A DNA stretch of 54,356 bases from positions 1 to 54,356 of the forward strand of contig DHHC01000006.1 of NCBI GenBank assembly GCA_002403095.1, written 5' to 3'. The notes under the pieces are model-generated. The model did not search any database and was not told where the DNA came from. It saw only the letters and a list, made by a program, of their open reading frames with translations. Positions 1-9,033 of the stretch are shown piece by piece. How positions within the stretch are numbered: position 1 is the stretch's first letter; every line of letters begins with the position of its first letter. Origin of the DNA: Leptolinea sp. UBA4782 (GTDB lineage Bacteria; Chloroflexota; Anaerolineae; Anaerolineales; Anaerolineaceae). Position numbers and translations under genes: made by a program.

Positions 1-36
1 CTGTTTTAAGTGGTGAATTTTATCTCCCTGATGGGA

Positions 37-1218
37 TCAGATCACCCCTAATTTCTTTCCAACCTTGATGAAGGTTTGAAGTGCCTGGTCCAGGTCAGCC
101 TGGCTGTGTGCAGCAGAGATCATGACCCGGATGCGGGCCTTCCCTTTAGGGACGGTTGGAAAACCGAGAGCCATGGCAAAGACGCCTTCTTCAAACAGCT
201 CCCGCGAGAACTGCTGGGCCAGGGGTGCTTCACCAAGCATGATAGGGGTGATGGGGGTCACGCTTTGACCGGTATCAAAACCGGCATTTTTCATCTCTGC
301 TTTAAAATAACGGGCGTTTTCCCACAGCTTATCAACCAGTTCGGTCGAACTTTCAAGGATATCGAGTGCAGCGATACAGGCAGCCACATCCGGCGGTGTC
401 ATGGCAGAGGAGAACAGGAATGGACGACCTCTCTGGCGCAGCCACTCAACAATGACTGCATTACCTGCCACCACACCACCCATCACCCCAAAGGCCTTTG
501 AAAGGGTGCCGACTTCTATATCGACCTTGCCGTGCAGACCGAAATGGTCCACGATCCCGCGTCCACCCTTGCCAACCACACCTTCTCCATGGGCATCGTC
601 CACCATGAGCATGATGTCATGGGCGTTGGCAATCTGGTAGATCTCGTCCAGCGGAGCCATGTCGCCGTCCATGCTGAATACACCATCGGTAATGATGAGC
701 GCCCGCCTGTAGCTGCCTTCATTTTCCTTGATAGCGCGTTCCAGGTCGAGCGGGTTGGCATGGGCAAAACGCACGATCCGCCCGCCTGAAAGCCGGCAGC
801 CGTCGATAATGCTGGCATGGTTCAGCTCATCCGAGAAAATCACGTCTTCCTTGGTGACCAAAGCCTGGATGGTTGCCAGGTTGGCGCAGAACCCAGATTG
901 GAAGGTGACGGCTGCTTCAACCCCTTTGAATGCCGCCAGGCGCCGTTCCAGCTCAAGGTGCAGGTCCATAGTACCGGCGATCGAGCGCACTGCAGCCGGG
1001 CCAGCCCCGTAATTATCCAACCCTTTTTTGGCTGCAGCCACAATCTCAGGCCGGTTAGCCAGCCCCAAGTAATTATTCGAGCAAAAATTCAACACCTTCT
1101 TACCATCCACCACCAGCCAGGCTCCCTGTGGCGAGCCTATTGTGCGGATGCGGTTATACAACCCCGCATTCTTCAGGCCTTCCAGTTCCTGGTGCATCCA
1201 GTCCAATCTATTACCCAT
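37..1218 (-). CDS. kbl: Glycine C-acetyltransferase (2-amino-3-ketobutyrate CoA ligase)
   Basis: This is a 393-residue PLP enzyme of the alpha-oxoamine synthase family. Kbl cleaves 2-amino-3-ketobutyrate with CoA to glycine and acetyl-CoA in threonine breakdown. Visible landmarks are the FCSNNYLGL block near residues 45-53, His134 in NHASI (stacks on PLP), the DDAH motif at 207-210 and the PLP lysine Lys241 in GTLSKAFG. Length matches the family (about 395). The start is preceded by GAGGGAG. The paralogue BioF (8-amino-7-oxononanoate synthase) is the main alternative, and no threonine dehydrogenase or biotin gene lies next to it to decide. A TATAAT sits on the minus strand at 1274-1269, without a good -35. 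It stands downstream of the helicase-associated-domain gene in the same direction. Confidence 0.88.
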   Translation of the reverse strand: MGNRLDWMHQELEGLKNAGLYNRIRTIGSPQGAWLVVDGKKVLNFCSNNYLGLANRPEIVAAAKKGLDNYGAGPAAVRSIAGTMDLHLELERRLAAFKGVEAAVTFQSGFCANLATIQALVTKEDVIFSDELNHASIIDGCRLSGGRIVRFAHANPLDLERAIKENEGSYRRALIITDGVFSMDGDMAPLDEIYQIANAHDIMLMVDDAHGEGVVGKGGRGIVDHFGLHGKVDIEVGTLSKAFGVMGGVVAGNAVIVEWLRQRGRPFLFSSAMTPPDVAACIAALDILESSTELVDKLWENARYFKAEMKNAGFDTGQSVTPITPIMLGEAPLAQQFSRELFEEGVFAMALGFPTVPKGKARIRVMISAAHSQADLDQALQTFIKVGKKLGVI

Positions 1219-1281
1219 GTTTTTACTCCCTCTATCAGGATTTAATCGTCATCAACAAGCCTGATAAAATTATACATCCAG

Positions 1282-2901
1282 CTAAAAATCGATTAGATAC
1301 CCTAACTCAGCCAGGGCATCCCGGATGGCTTCCACCCCTCCAGAGCGAATCGTGCAGACGGTGGGAGAGAGGTCTTCAAGGATTTGCCTGCCCGCCCTGG
1401 AGCGTTTCAGTTTCTCAATCACCTCCGGGTTGTCCAGCCTGAGAATGGTTGCAGATTGGACAAGGGCAGTTGTGCCATCTTTTTCCCAGCGTTGGATCGC
1501 CTGCAGGATTCCAGGCGGCAACGGCGAGTCTACATGTTTGTGGAGCAGCGCTTTAAGCTGCGACGCCTGCAAGCCTTGTTTCCGGGCGTTTACCAACCCG
1601 GCTGGGCTAATCTGGTAGCGGTAAGTGTTTTCCTTTAAACCAAGCCAATCACAAAAGCGCGCTAACTGGTACCGTAAGGGGCGGGGGGCAGTGCGGTCTA
1701 TAAGAAGCATACCGTTATTGTTCAGGTGGATGTGCCCGGGCTGCGGTTCGCGGATAGCAGGCAGCCGGTTATCCAGCAAAGCATCTGCCCAGCCGGTCCA
1801 TTTGAAAGCAAAGGCAGTTTTCGGCTCATCACCAGCCAGGTCGAGCAGCCCCAGCAGGTGCATGGGTCCGGTAATAAGGTAACGAATTAACCCACCATCC
1901 ACATCATCCCAGCTTTCGAAACCGCGCAGGTATTGCCCATCCGAGGTGCGCTGAATGAACCAGGAATCGTAGTCCCCTGCAGGCCTCTGAAAGTCCGGTT
2001 TCTCCGTTTTGACTTGTTCTATAAAGCTGTTGAGGTCCCACCAGATGCCTGCGGGGACACACCGCAGCATACCGACCAGGAATTCCCGTGCGGGTTGCGG
2101 TGAATTGACCCAGTTCCCTTCGAAGACCAGGTGGTCCAGCAAGCGAAGCTCATTCAGGGAAGTACTTTCCTGCCAGCGCTGTACCAGTAACAGAAGAGAT
2201 TCTGCCCTTGTGCTTTCAAGGAACTTGCGCACATTGTTAGGTTCTGGCACAAAGGATGCATCCACCAGTTCACAGGCATGAAGCAGGCTGGCAAGGAAGG
2301 GCAGGTCTGCATTCAGAAAGGCATTTTTTTGCTGGCCCGGGATTAACCCTGTCCGCAGCGCAGCGAGAAAGGTGCAGGCATCATCCACCAGCCCCGAAGA
2401 AGCAGGAAGGATATTCTGCTTTTCGGGCAGGACAGCCGGGTGACCGGGTGAAGGGCTGCCAGCAGCCGGTGCAGGCTTTAAGATTGACAGAAAATCATCC
2501 GGGATAAAAACAAATTCCTGGGGTTCTGCTTCGGTCTTAAGGAAATCTTTGGCAATTAGCCCGCAGTAATAGAGCTGCTCGGTGATAGAGATGGGGCTGC
2601 GGTCAGGTCTTTCACGGTCGCGTTTGGCAGCGCCCATAACACGCAGGCTGCCGTGATTGCGGGTAAATTCAGCCCAGGGCTGCATGCCCCCTGCAGCAGC
2701 CAGTTTGAAAAGGGTTTCGCGGGCATCTTCCGAAAGCATGGCGAGCATTCCATGCAGCGCTTCGGGAGTGTTGATGCAGGGAATGAGCCTGGAGAGCATC
2801 TGCCTGGAAGGACCGGGGTCAAGCTCAACATCCCATTTTTCTGCTAGGATGCGCAACATACCCTGGTCGTAATGGAGGAAAGACTTTTGCAGGTCAGGCA
2901 T
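1282..2901 (-). CDS. Helicase-associated (XPB/Ssl2 N-terminal-like) domain protein, no ATPase
   Basis: This is a 539-residue protein when started at the ATG at 2901 (MPDLQKSF). The open frame runs back to 3102 but would then overlap the divergent gene at 3008 and its promoter, so I reject the longer start. The C-terminal third (SPAGLVNARKQG, then PLPPGILQAIQRWEKDG, then SATILRLDNPEVIEKL, ending in a GYLIDF tail) resembles the helicase C-terminal/XPB-Ssl2 N-terminal-like domain found in stand-alone actinobacterial and Chloroflexota proteins. No Walker A or DEAD/DEAH motif is visible, so this is probably a winged-helix/DNA-binding scaffold rather than a helicase. Function unknown; family assignment comes from pattern memory only. 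Confidence 0.6.
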   Translation of the reverse strand: MPDLQKSFLHYDQGMLRILAEKWDVELDPGPSRQMLSRLIPCINTPEALHGMLAMLSEDARETLFKLAAAGGMQPWAEFTRNHGSLRVMGAAKRDRERPDRSPISITEQLYYCGLIAKDFLKTEAEPQEFVFIPDDFLSILKPAPAAGSPSPGHPAVLPEKQNILPASSGLVDDACTFLAALRTGLIPGQQKNAFLNADLPFLASLLHACELVDASFVPEPNNVRKFLESTRAESLLLLVQRWQESTSLNELRLLDHLVFEGNWVNSPQPAREFLVGMLRCVPAGIWWDLNSFIEQVKTEKPDFQRPAGDYDSWFIQRTSDGQYLRGFESWDDVDGGLIRYLITGPMHLLGLLDLAGDEPKTAFAFKWTGWADALLDNRLPAIREPQPGHIHLNNNGMLLIDRTAPRPLRYQLARFCDWLGLKENTYRYQISPAGLVNARKQGLQASQLKALLHKHVDSPLPPGILQAIQRWEKDGTTALVQSATILRLDNPEVIEKLKRSRAGRQILEDLSPTVCTIRSGGVEAIRDALAELGYLIDF

Positions 2902-2947
2902 AGGTTCTTGAGAGAAGTTGTTCTCTATAAAATTATACTGTATCCGT

Positions 2948-2977
2948 TTGACTCGCTGTTCCTGAGACCTGTATAAT
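2948..2977 (+). promoter_or_regulatory. Sigma-70-type promoter for the DUF4388/GTPase pair
   Basis: TTGACT at 2948-2953 and TATAAT at 2972-2977 are separated by 18 bp, and the first gene starts 30 bp further on at 3008 with GGAAGA as ribosome binding site. It lies in the 106-bp gap between divergent genes. Confidence 0.75.
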
Positions 2978-3007
2978 ACTTTTGCATGGCCAGATAAGGA
3001 AGAAAGC

Positions 3008-3820
3008 ATGGCACTAAAAGGCAATCTGCGCGATTTCAGCTTAACCCAGCTGCTCAACCTGATCAACCTGTCGCGAAAGACGGGCACGCTGGTCATTGAC
3101 ACAGCGGAAGAGACAGCCCGGCTCGCTTTTGGGGATGGACGACTTGTCTATGCCAACCTGGGAAGTCAGCCAATCGGGCTGCCTGCTATTTTACGCAGCG
3201 GAAATTACATCAACAAAGCCCAGTACCGTATCCTGGTTGAACGGACGGGAAACATGACTGACAAGGAAATCGGTTTGCTGCTGATTAACGCAGGCTACGG
3301 CTCACAGGAAGAGATCTTCAACCAGGTGCAGCAATTCTACCTGCGGATTATGCGGCGATTATTTACCTGGCTCGAAGGTGATTTTCACTTTGAATCCGAT
3401 GAACTGCCAGCTGAGGATGTGATCACCACCCGGATCAACCTGGAAGACCTGATCATGGAAGGGTCCCGCCAGATCCACCAGTTGGAACGCATGCAGGAAG
3501 AATTGCCAGACCTGGATGTGAGCCTGCGCTTCAGTGAGAAACCGGAAAAGGACATCCGCAAGGTAAACCTGAGCATGGAAGAGTGGCGGGTAGTGTCCTA
3601 TATCAATCCAAAGAACTCCATCCGCCAGATCAGCCGGGCAGTAAAGATGAATGATGTTGAGATCCGCCGGGTTGTGCTTGGGCTGATGCAAGCTGGCATG
3701 GTAGAAGTAGTTCAACCGGAAATTAAGCCTATCAACCAGGAAAAGATGTTCCATACCAATGACAGGCAAGAGCAGCGATCGCTCATTAACAGGGTCATTG
3801 CCCGTTTGCGGTCGTTATAA
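3008..3820 (+). CDS. DUF4388 (PatA-like N-terminal) domain protein
   Basis: This is a 270-residue soluble protein. Residues 1 to about 150 match the DUF4388 pattern: it opens MALKGNLRDFSLTQLLNLIN, followed by a KTGTLVI strand, a FGDGRLVYA strand and a helical part ending in FTWLEGDFHFE. DUF4388 occurs at the N-terminus of the cyanobacterial regulator PatA and in many stand-alone proteins beside small GTPases or response regulators. The remainder (about 150-270) is helical, with a possible winged-helix segment (PKNSIRQISRAVKMNDVEIRRVVLGLMQAG) suggesting DNA or protein binding. It lies 14 bp upstream of the small GTPase gene, so the two are probably one operon. Exact role unknown. Confidence 0.8.
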   Translation: MALKGNLRDFSLTQLLNLINLSRKTGTLVIDTAEETARLAFGDGRLVYANLGSQPIGLPAILRSGNYINKAQYRILVERTGNMTDKEIGLLLINAGYGSQEEIFNQVQQFYLRIMRRLFTWLEGDFHFESDELPAEDVITTRINLEDLIMEGSRQIHQLERMQEELPDLDVSLRFSEKPEKDIRKVNLSMEEWRVVSYINPKNSIRQISRAVKMNDVEIRRVVLGLMQAGMVEVVQPEIKPINQEKMFHTNDRQEQRSLINRVIARLRSL

Positions 3821-3834
3821 ACCGGGATGCGAAG

Positions 3835-4377
3835 ATGCAAAACCTCAAGATTGTTGTGACAGGTCCATTCAATGCCGGAAAGACGGAATTCATCCGTTCG
3901 GTCAGTGAAATAGATGTGGTCAATACCGAACGGAGGATCAGCTCAGCTGCCGAAAAAGTTAAGGAAACCACCACGGTTGCCATGGACTTTGGCCGCATTA
4001 CGGTTGATGAGGACCTGGTTCTTTACCTGTTCGGCACTCCCGGCCAGAAACGGTTTGACTTCATGTGGGAAATTCTATCAGAAGGCATGCTCGGCTTTGT
4101 GGTCATGGTTGACAGCACCCGCCCGGAGACCTTCCGCGAGGCACGTTCCATCCTGGAGACTTTCCGCAGGTATGCCCAGACGCCGTACGTGGTGGCAGCA
4201 AACAAGCAGGATTCAAAAGATGCCTGGGAGACCGAAGACTTGCGCATTGCCCTCAGGCTGGAAGACCATGTCAAGATCATCCCGTGCGTGGCGATGAACC
4301 GCAACGATGTAAAGAATGTTCTGCTTGAACTGCTTTACATCATCCTGGCTGAAATGGATGCCGAGGAAGCCCGCTAA
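3835..4377 (+). CDS. Small Ras-like GTPase (MglA/Rab-like bacterial family)
   Basis: This is a 180-residue single-domain GTPase. The P-loop is GPFNAGKT at residues 10-17, the switch I threonines (TTTVAMDFG) lie near 46, G3 is GTPGQ at 67-71 and G4 is NKQD at 123-126. No membrane segment is present. The set belongs to the bacterial small GTPases related to MglA and the actinobacterial conservon (CvnD) proteins, which act as molecular switches in polarity and signalling. It follows the DUF4388 gene by 14 bp, so that protein is the obvious partner, either as effector or regulator. No GAP of the Roadblock family is visible in this window. The downstream gene is convergent. Confidence 0.88.
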   Translation: MQNLKIVVTGPFNAGKTEFIRSVSEIDVVNTERRISSAAEKVKETTTVAMDFGRITVDEDLVLYLFGTPGQKRFDFMWEILSEGMLGFVVMVDSTRPETFREARSILETFRRYAQTPYVVAANKQDSKDAWETEDLRIALRLEDHVKIIPCVAMNRNDVKNVLLELLYIILAEMDAEEAR

Positions 4378-4391
4378 CCCGTAAGCCTGGA

Positions 4392-6104
4392 TTAAGCCCC
4401 GGATAATTCCCCAACCCAAACTTCATACGGTTGTAACACCAGTTTCCCGCCAGTGGAAGGATGCCCGCCTGTTTTGCTGGCAAGAATTACCCGCGAGACC
4501 CGGTTAAGCTCTGGCACCCGGACGGTGCGGTTTTTGGGTGTGTAGTTTATCGCCACCAGGCAGGTCTGCCCGGGTGCGGTGCGGGTGAATGCCAAAACGG
4601 AACGCGAGCCGGTAAGCACAGGCTGGTATTCTCCGGCCTGCAGGGCAGGGTTTTGCTTGCGCACACCCAGCAAAAGCCGGTAAGCCTGCAGCAGGGACGA
4701 TGGATCGGCCAGCTGCTGCTCAACATTTATACCCTGGGCGTAGTTGGGATTGACCGGCAGCCAGGGGGTGACACCCTCCGGGCAGAAACCGCCATTGGGG
4801 GCATTTTTCCATTGCAGCGGGGTGCGGCAGATATCGCGGCCGTGGCGGGCTGCGATTAAGGCAGCCTCCTGAGAATCGGTGCCCGATTTTATTTCCAGGT
4901 TGTAAATATGGTTGCTCAGCGGGTCGCGGATCTGGTTGATATCAGAAATCAGGTAGTCGGTCATCCCGATCTCTTCGCCGTTGTAAAGGAACGGGGTGCC
5001 TTTGATGAAGAGCAGCATGGCCAGGTTTACCTCAGCCAGTTCGCGATCATGTTCGCCGTCCCCAAAGCTGCTGATCATACGGGATGAATCATGGTTGCCA
5101 AGCGTGTTGCAAGGCCAGGCATCCGGCGGCAGGGCAGCCAGGCGGGCTGCCTGGTTAGCGCGCACCCAGGCAGGGGTGATCAGCCTGGTGTGCATCAGCG
5201 GGAAGTTAAATGAAAGATGCAGTTCATCATCGCCGCTGCCGTAGAAGGAAATATCTTCTGTTTCGCCGACCAGCACCCTGTCATTAAATTCATCCACCAC
5301 CCTGCGCAGTTCCTGCATCAGGGGGTGCACCCCTGGCAGGTCAACCTGCTTCTCGAACAATTTCATCCATTTGCGGTGTACCTGGCGCTGCTCTGCTGGG
5401 GTGTGGGCAGCTTTTGAGAAGGCATGCATGTCATCCACCGTGTAAGGCAGTTTATTGTCTCTCCAGCGCTCATCCTCGAAAATGGTGCCGACTGCGTCCA
5501 GTCGGAAGCCGTCCACCCCCAGGCGGAACCAGAACCGCACCACATTCCACATGGCTTCCCTTACCTGGGGATTATGCCAGTTCAGGTCGGGCTGGCTTTT
5601 GAAGAAAAAGTGGTAGTAATACTCGTCCGTCAGGGGATCATGTTCCCAGGCCGGCCCGCCAAACGTGGAGGACCAGTCATTTGGAGGCTGGCCGTCCTTG
5701 CCTTTCTTCCAGATGTACCAGTCGCGCTTGGGGTTGTCCAGGCTGGAACGGCTTTCCTGAAACCAGGCATGCTGGTCGGAGGTGTGGTTGAGCACCAGGT
5801 CGAGGATGACGCGGATGCTGCGCTGGTGGGCTTCATCCAGGAATTGCTTGAACTCATCCAGAGTGCCGTATTCCGGCGCAACCCCGATGTAATCGGAGAC
5901 ATCATACCCGCAATCGCACATGGGGGAGGGGTAATGGGGAGAAAGCCAGAGGGCATCAATGCCCAGGTCTTTCAGGTAATCCAGCCTGGAACGCATGCCT
6001 GCCAGGTCGCCGATACCATCCCTGTTACCGTCTGCGAAGCTGCGCGGGTAAATCTGGTAAAACACGGCGGTTTGCCACCATTTTTGTGCGGGGGTTGTTT
6101 TCAT
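4392..6104 (-). CDS. GH13 alpha-glucosidase (oligo-1,6-glucosidase / trehalose-6-P hydrolase group)
   Basis: This is a 570-residue glycoside hydrolase family 13 enzyme hydrolysing short alpha-glucosides. Conserved regions are visible: DLVLNHTS at 102-109, the nucleophile Asp203 in GFRLDAVG, the general acid Glu281 in VGETED, and the transition-state HD pair at 338-339 (GNHDSSR). The N-terminus WWQTAVFYQIYPRSFADGNRDG is typical of the family, and the last 80 residues form the usual beta-sandwich domain C. It has no signal peptide, so it acts in the cytoplasm. NHDSSR replaces the common NHDQPR, so exact substrate specificity is uncertain. It starts 5 bp after mtaB in the same direction. No sugar transporter is adjacent. 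Confidence 0.9.
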   Translation of the reverse strand: MKTTPAQKWWQTAVFYQIYPRSFADGNRDGIGDLAGMRSRLDYLKDLGIDALWLSPHYPSPMCDCGYDVSDYIGVAPEYGTLDEFKQFLDEAHQRSIRVILDLVLNHTSDQHAWFQESRSSLDNPKRDWYIWKKGKDGQPPNDWSSTFGGPAWEHDPLTDEYYYHFFFKSQPDLNWHNPQVREAMWNVVRFWFRLGVDGFRLDAVGTIFEDERWRDNKLPYTVDDMHAFSKAAHTPAEQRQVHRKWMKLFEKQVDLPGVHPLMQELRRVVDEFNDRVLVGETEDISFYGSGDDELHLSFNFPLMHTRLITPAWVRANQAARLAALPPDAWPCNTLGNHDSSRMISSFGDGEHDRELAEVNLAMLLFIKGTPFLYNGEEIGMTDYLISDINQIRDPLSNHIYNLEIKSGTDSQEAALIAARHGRDICRTPLQWKNAPNGGFCPEGVTPWLPVNPNYAQGINVEQQLADPSSLLQAYRLLLGVRKQNPALQAGEYQPVLTGSRSVLAFTRTAPGQTCLVAINYTPKNRTVRVPELNRVSRVILASKTGGHPSTGGKLVLQPYEVWVGELSGA

Positions 6105-6109
6105 GTAGC

Positions 6110-7402
6110 TCAGGTCCTTTTAGGTTCTTTTTTGATTCGCGCCCGCATGCCGTCACCATCGATTTCAACCAGGGTCACCCGATTGATTTGGTTCTGGCGC
6201 AACTCCGGGGAAACGGCTGTCACCCGGATGTAATTATCCGTCAGGCCGTGCATCTGCCAGCCATCCGGTCCAAGGGCATCTGCGCTTTCCCACAATACAT
6301 CCATCGATTCTCCAATAAACCGCTGCAGGAATTCCCGGTTTGAAAGGGTTAGAGCCTGGCGCATCACCCTGGCACGCTGTTTACGCACAGCAGGGGGGAC
6401 CTGGTTATTCATGCGGGCAGCGGCAGTTCCGGCGCGGGGCGAAAAGGGAAAGACATGCCCGGCTGCAAAACGCATTTCATTCACAAATGCCAGGCTTTCG
6501 GCAAAGTCATCCTCCGTTTCGCCTGGGAATCCGACCAGGATATCGGTTGTGATACCTGCCTGCGGGATCATACCGCGGATAAGTTTTACCAGCTGGCGGT
6601 AATCCTCAGGGGTAGTATTGCGTACCATCCTTTTAAGGGTGGCAGCAACCCCGGTTTGAAGGGGTAAGTGGAAATGGCGGCACAGGCGGGGATCCTGCCA
6701 CAAGGCAAAGAAGGTCTCATCCAGGTTCCAGGGCTCGACCGACGACAGCCTGACCCGGGGGATTTCTGTTTCTGCCAGGATAATGCGGATGAGCTCGCGC
6801 AGGTGAAGGGGCGGGTCAAATTCCTGTCCCCAGGAACCAAGCTGAACCCCCGATAGCACGATCTCCTTTACCCCGCCGGCAGCCGCGCTGCGGATATCCT
6901 CCAGGACTTCTTGCACGGATTGGCTGCGGCTTTGCCCTCGGGCAATGCGGGTGATACAGTAGGTGCAGAAGTTATCGCAGCCATCCTGGGCTTTGATAAA
7001 TGCCCGGGTCCGCGCATGCAGCCCAGGCAGAGGTTGGCGCGCCAGGGGTTCCAGGTCGTATCCAGGCAGGCGCTGCCCGGGATACAGGGCTGCTATCGAA
7101 TCCTTGGCATCATTCTTGACAACATGGCTCACCCCGGACAGGGCAGAAGCTGCGTCCGGTTCCATGGTAGCCCAGCACCCGGTAACGACGATATCAGCGC
7201 GCGGGTTGCGGCCAGCCTGGCGGATCTTCTGGCGTGAATCCGATGCGGCTGCGCTGGTTACCGTGCAGGTGTTCACCACAACCAGGTCAGCTTCTTGGGC
7301 GGATTCAACCAGTTCGTGCCCCTCTTTACGGAACTGGCTGCCGATGCGTTCAATTTCACTCTGGTTCAGGCGGCAGCCGATAGTGTCAAGAAAGACTTTC
7401 AT
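6110..7402 (-). CDS. mtaB: tRNA t6A37 methylthiotransferase MtaB
   Basis: This is a 430-residue radical-SAM methylthiotransferase that converts t6A to ms2t6A at tRNA position 37. The N-terminal UPF0004 domain carries the cluster-binding cysteines Cys10 (IGCRLNQSE), Cys46 (NTCTVT) and Cys76 (TGCWA). The radical SAM cluster is CDNFCTYC at 142-149. A TRAM-like RNA-binding domain closes the protein (from about residue 365, MDVLWESAD...). The GCRLNQ signature and the VNTCTVTS block favour MtaB over MiaB or RimO. The GH13 gene follows with a 5-bp gap; a TPR gene lies 46 bp upstream in the same direction. Confidence 0.92.
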   Translation of the reverse strand: MKVFLDTIGCRLNQSEIERIGSQFRKEGHELVESAQEADLVVVNTCTVTSAAASDSRQKIRQAGRNPRADIVVTGCWATMEPDAASALSGVSHVVKNDAKDSIAALYPGQRLPGYDLEPLARQPLPGLHARTRAFIKAQDGCDNFCTYCITRIARGQSRSQSVQEVLEDIRSAAAGGVKEIVLSGVQLGSWGQEFDPPLHLRELIRIILAETEIPRVRLSSVEPWNLDETFFALWQDPRLCRHFHLPLQTGVAATLKRMVRNTTPEDYRQLVKLIRGMIPQAGITTDILVGFPGETEDDFAESLAFVNEMRFAAGHVFPFSPRAGTAAARMNNQVPPAVRKQRARVMRQALTLSNREFLQRFIGESMDVLWESADALGPDGWQMHGLTDNYIRVTAVSPELRQNQINRVTLVEIDGDGMRARIKKEPKRT

Positions 7403-7448
7403 GCAGGTGCTTATACCATAGTTTCATCGTGTCGGGGTATTCTCAGTC

Positions 7449-8885
7449 CTAAGGCTGCCCAAAGTAGCGTTCCATCAGGCGGGTTGCGGTTTGCAGTGTT
7501 TCAGGATCCTGGAAGGCATAACTCTGGGCGAGAGCCAAATGTTCAAGAGCAAGCTGCGGCTTGCCCTGGTTGAGATATACCTGCGCCAGGTGTAAATGTG
7601 AGCTGGCAAGGGCAGGATCCATCTTGATGGCTTTCTGGTAATACCGGACGGCATTTTCCAGGTCGTCCAGCGCTGCCAAGACACGGCCCATCGTGTCATA
7701 AGAATCCGGGTCATCCGGGGCAAGCATCATCACCTTGCGGGCGGCAGGCAGCCCTTCATCCCGCAGGTGAATGCCAGTGGCGGCACAGTAGCCTGCCAGG
7801 GCCTTCCAAAACTGAACATTCTGCGGGTCCAGCAAGACAGCCTGCTTAAAGTGCGGATAAGCTTCTGCCACTGCATCCATCTCAACCAGGGTGCTGGCAA
7901 TTTCCAGCTGCCAGATGCCCTGGTCCGGTTCCTGGCGGGCAGCCCTGTAAAGCGCTGCAAGGGCAATATCCGGGTTGCCTTGCCGACGCTGCTGCATGGC
8001 GTGGATCGCATTGGCAATAACCGAATCAGGGTTGGCCTGTAAAGCCTTTTCAATCAGCTCAGTTCCATCACTTCCAGTCTGGAAGTGCGCTTCGGAGAGG
8101 AATGCCAGTGCCTCGGGGTAATCTGGTTTGATCTCAACCGCAGACTGGAAAGCCCGGGCTGCCATCTCCCATTCATTGACTACCCCCAGCGCCCTGCCAG
8201 CCATCACCAGGCGGTATGCCGGGTTGCCGCCATCCAGGTCTGCCAGGACCGGCTCGAGGGTGTCATAGGCAGATTGGTATTGAGAATCGGCTTCGGCTGC
8301 CCTTGCCAGGGAAGTTATTGCCAGGCTTGGATCTTCGAGGCTGGTGAGGATGCCCAGCTGGTAAAGCGCTGAAGCATCGGAAGGATAAGCAGCAACCCAC
8401 TCCATCAAGGTCGCTCTGGCCAGGTCCATATCGCCATCCTGTTTTTGCAAGGCAACCAGGCTGGCAAAGATCCTGGCATCCGGATGCGGATCCTGGGCGA
8501 GTTCTGCAAGCAGGGCAGAAGCAGAGCGGGTATCACCGGTTAGGAGGTAAAGGTCTGCCAGTTCTGCTTTGTGCATCGAGTTGAGCGGTTCTAATCGGGA
8601 GGAAATTTCATACGCATTAATGGCAGTCTGCAAATCTCCTGCTGCCCGGCTGCTGGCAGCCAGCTGGAGCCAGGTGCTGGGTTGGCGCGGGGCGAATTCG
8701 AGTGCAGCCTGTAATGCCAGCATCGCCTGCTCGGGTTGGTTCAATTCGGCTGCCTCCCTTGCGGCATGCATCGCAGCGACATAAGGGCGGGCAGGTGTAC
8801 TCACCTGGAGCTGCCAGGCAAGCATAAAGCTGAGAGCCATTTTGAACAGAAGGGTGGAATACGATTTATCCATGCGGTTATTCAT
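7449..8885 (-). CDS. Tetratricopeptide-repeat protein, membrane-anchored or exported
   Basis: This 478-residue protein is made almost entirely of TPR units with the canonical A-x-x-x-P spacing, for example AINAYEISSRLEPLN, AARAFQSAVEIKPDYPEA, YPHFKQAVLLDPQN and AVRYYQKAIKMDPALASSH. An N-terminal hydrophobic stretch (LLFKMALSFMLAWQL, residues about 12-26) looks like a signal anchor, placing the repeats outside the cytoplasm. I count roughly nine to ten repeats. TPR proteins are protein-interaction scaffolds, and nothing here names the partner. TAAAAT at 8895-8890 on the minus strand lies five bases before the ATG, but no matching -35 is present. Confidence 0.75.
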   Translation of the reverse strand: MNNRMDKSYSTLLFKMALSFMLAWQLQVSTPARPYVAAMHAAREAAELNQPEQAMLALQAALEFAPRQPSTWLQLAASSRAAGDLQTAINAYEISSRLEPLNSMHKAELADLYLLTGDTRSASALLAELAQDPHPDARIFASLVALQKQDGDMDLARATLMEWVAAYPSDASALYQLGILTSLEDPSLAITSLARAAEADSQYQSAYDTLEPVLADLDGGNPAYRLVMAGRALGVVNEWEMAARAFQSAVEIKPDYPEALAFLSEAHFQTGSDGTELIEKALQANPDSVIANAIHAMQQRRQGNPDIALAALYRAARQEPDQGIWQLEIASTLVEMDAVAEAYPHFKQAVLLDPQNVQFWKALAGYCAATGIHLRDEGLPAARKVMMLAPDDPDSYDTMGRVLAALDDLENAVRYYQKAIKMDPALASSHLHLAQVYLNQGKPQLALEHLALAQSYAFQDPETLQTATRLMERYFGQP

Positions 8886-8948
8886 TTTGATTTTATCCGA
8901 AAACCGTTTTCCTAAATTTACCCTTCAATGAAAAAAAGGGGTTTCAAA

Positions 8949-8977
8949 TTGACGGTATAATTAATATTTGGTAAAAT
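8949..8977 (+). promoter_or_regulatory. Promoter for the KimA-like permease operon
   Basis: TTGACG at 8949-8954 and TAAAAT at 8972-8977 are 17 bp apart, in the divergent gap between the TPR gene and the permease. The expected 5' UTR is about 50 nt. I looked for a c-di-AMP (ydaO) riboswitch, which precedes kimA in Bacillus; the gap is too short and lacks the expected motifs. Confidence 0.65.
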
Positions 8978-9033
8978 AATGCGCTTTTATGAGAAGCGTA
9001 CGAAAGGTACCGGGAAACCGGTGATTTTTAATT

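Noticed and set aside
2902..3102. Upstream extension of the helicase-associated ORF
   Set aside because: It would overlap the divergent DUF4388 gene and its promoter; ATG 2901 fits the family start better.
8886..9033. c-di-AMP (ydaO) riboswitch before the KimA-like gene
   Set aside because: The gap is only 148 bp with a promoter inside, and I could not find the conserved ydaO motifs.
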